From: a virus
IMG/VR virus record: IMGVR_UViG_3300025131_000498
Coordinates: 1-21,500 of that record
DNA length: 21,500 nucleotides
Direction: 5' to 3' (one strand)
A program made the position numbers and the translations under genes. The notes under the pieces were generated by a model. That model did not search any database and had not been told where the DNA came from. It was given only the letters and a program-made list of their open reading frames with translations. This document shows, in pieces, positions 21,453 through 21,500 of the stretch (position 1 is the stretch's first letter; every line of letters starts with the position of its first letter).

Positions 21453-21500
21453 CTACCTGTCATCCGAGAGTAACGCCCCGATGTCGTTTTCTTCCATCTT
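21453..21500 (-). CDS. Possible C-terminal end of an upstream gene (partial, cut by the right edge)
   Basis: The frame from the right window edge reads KMEENDIGALLSDDR and stops at a TAG (21453-21455), 23 bases before the next start. It is plausible as the tail of the preceding late gene, perhaps the real small terminase subunit, but only 15 codons are visible, so the evidence is weak. Confidence 0.3.
   Translation of the reverse strand, partial: KMEENDIGALLSDDR

Overview
The window is part of a GC-rich genome of a tailed double-stranded DNA bacteriophage (or prophage). A single long leftward operon carries the canonical order terminase, portal, prohead protease, major capsid protein, head-tail connectors, tail tube, tail chaperones, tape measure, tail tip and lysis genes. 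No sheath or contractile baseplate gene is seen, and the tail order matches the siphovirus type with an HK97-fold head. No integrase, excisionase, attachment site, tRNA or host gene is visible, so lifestyle and host cannot be decided. Frequent GTG/TTG starts, 1-4 base gene overlaps and Shine-Dalgarno sequences point to a high-GC bacterial host.

Layout. (1) 1-1215, minus strand: an early-type recombination pair, a possible Rad52/Erf-like annealing protein followed by a PolB-type DEDDy 3'-5' exonuclease cut by the left edge. (2) 1216-1324: a 109-base divergent regulatory region with AT-rich islands and a tandem repeat. (3) 1325-3030, plus strand: six tightly overlapping small genes (orphan DnaJ-type zinc domain, small unknown, RusA-like resolvase, HTH protein, small unknown, winged-helix/XRE protein). 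(4) 3031-3096: convergent junction with a small hairpin. (5) 3097-21429, minus strand, reading right to left: small ORF, terminase large subunit, [inserted plus-strand RHH gene], portal fused to a MuF domain, prohead protease, major capsid protein, decoration-like protein, two small head proteins (one with a helix-hairpin-helix), gp6-like connector, gp10-like protein, tail terminator-like protein, DUF2341-like protein, tail tube, two tail assembly chaperone ORFs, tape measure, two tail-tip proteins, two small structural proteins, then an apparent lysis region (Cys-rich exported protein, NlpC/P60-like hydrolase with a TTG start, two one-span membrane proteins) and a 57-residue acidic protein.

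The most interesting points are: a probable +1 programmed frameshift (CGA_TTT_CGC) joining the two tail chaperone ORFs; a ribbon-helix-helix gene inserted antisense between terminase and portal with its own sigma70-like promoter and an inverted repeat inside the promoter; the portal-MuF fusion; and the annealing protein/exonuclease pair. No gene-free stretch longer than 300 bases exists in the window. All functional calls come from reading motifs and gene order; no database search was run.
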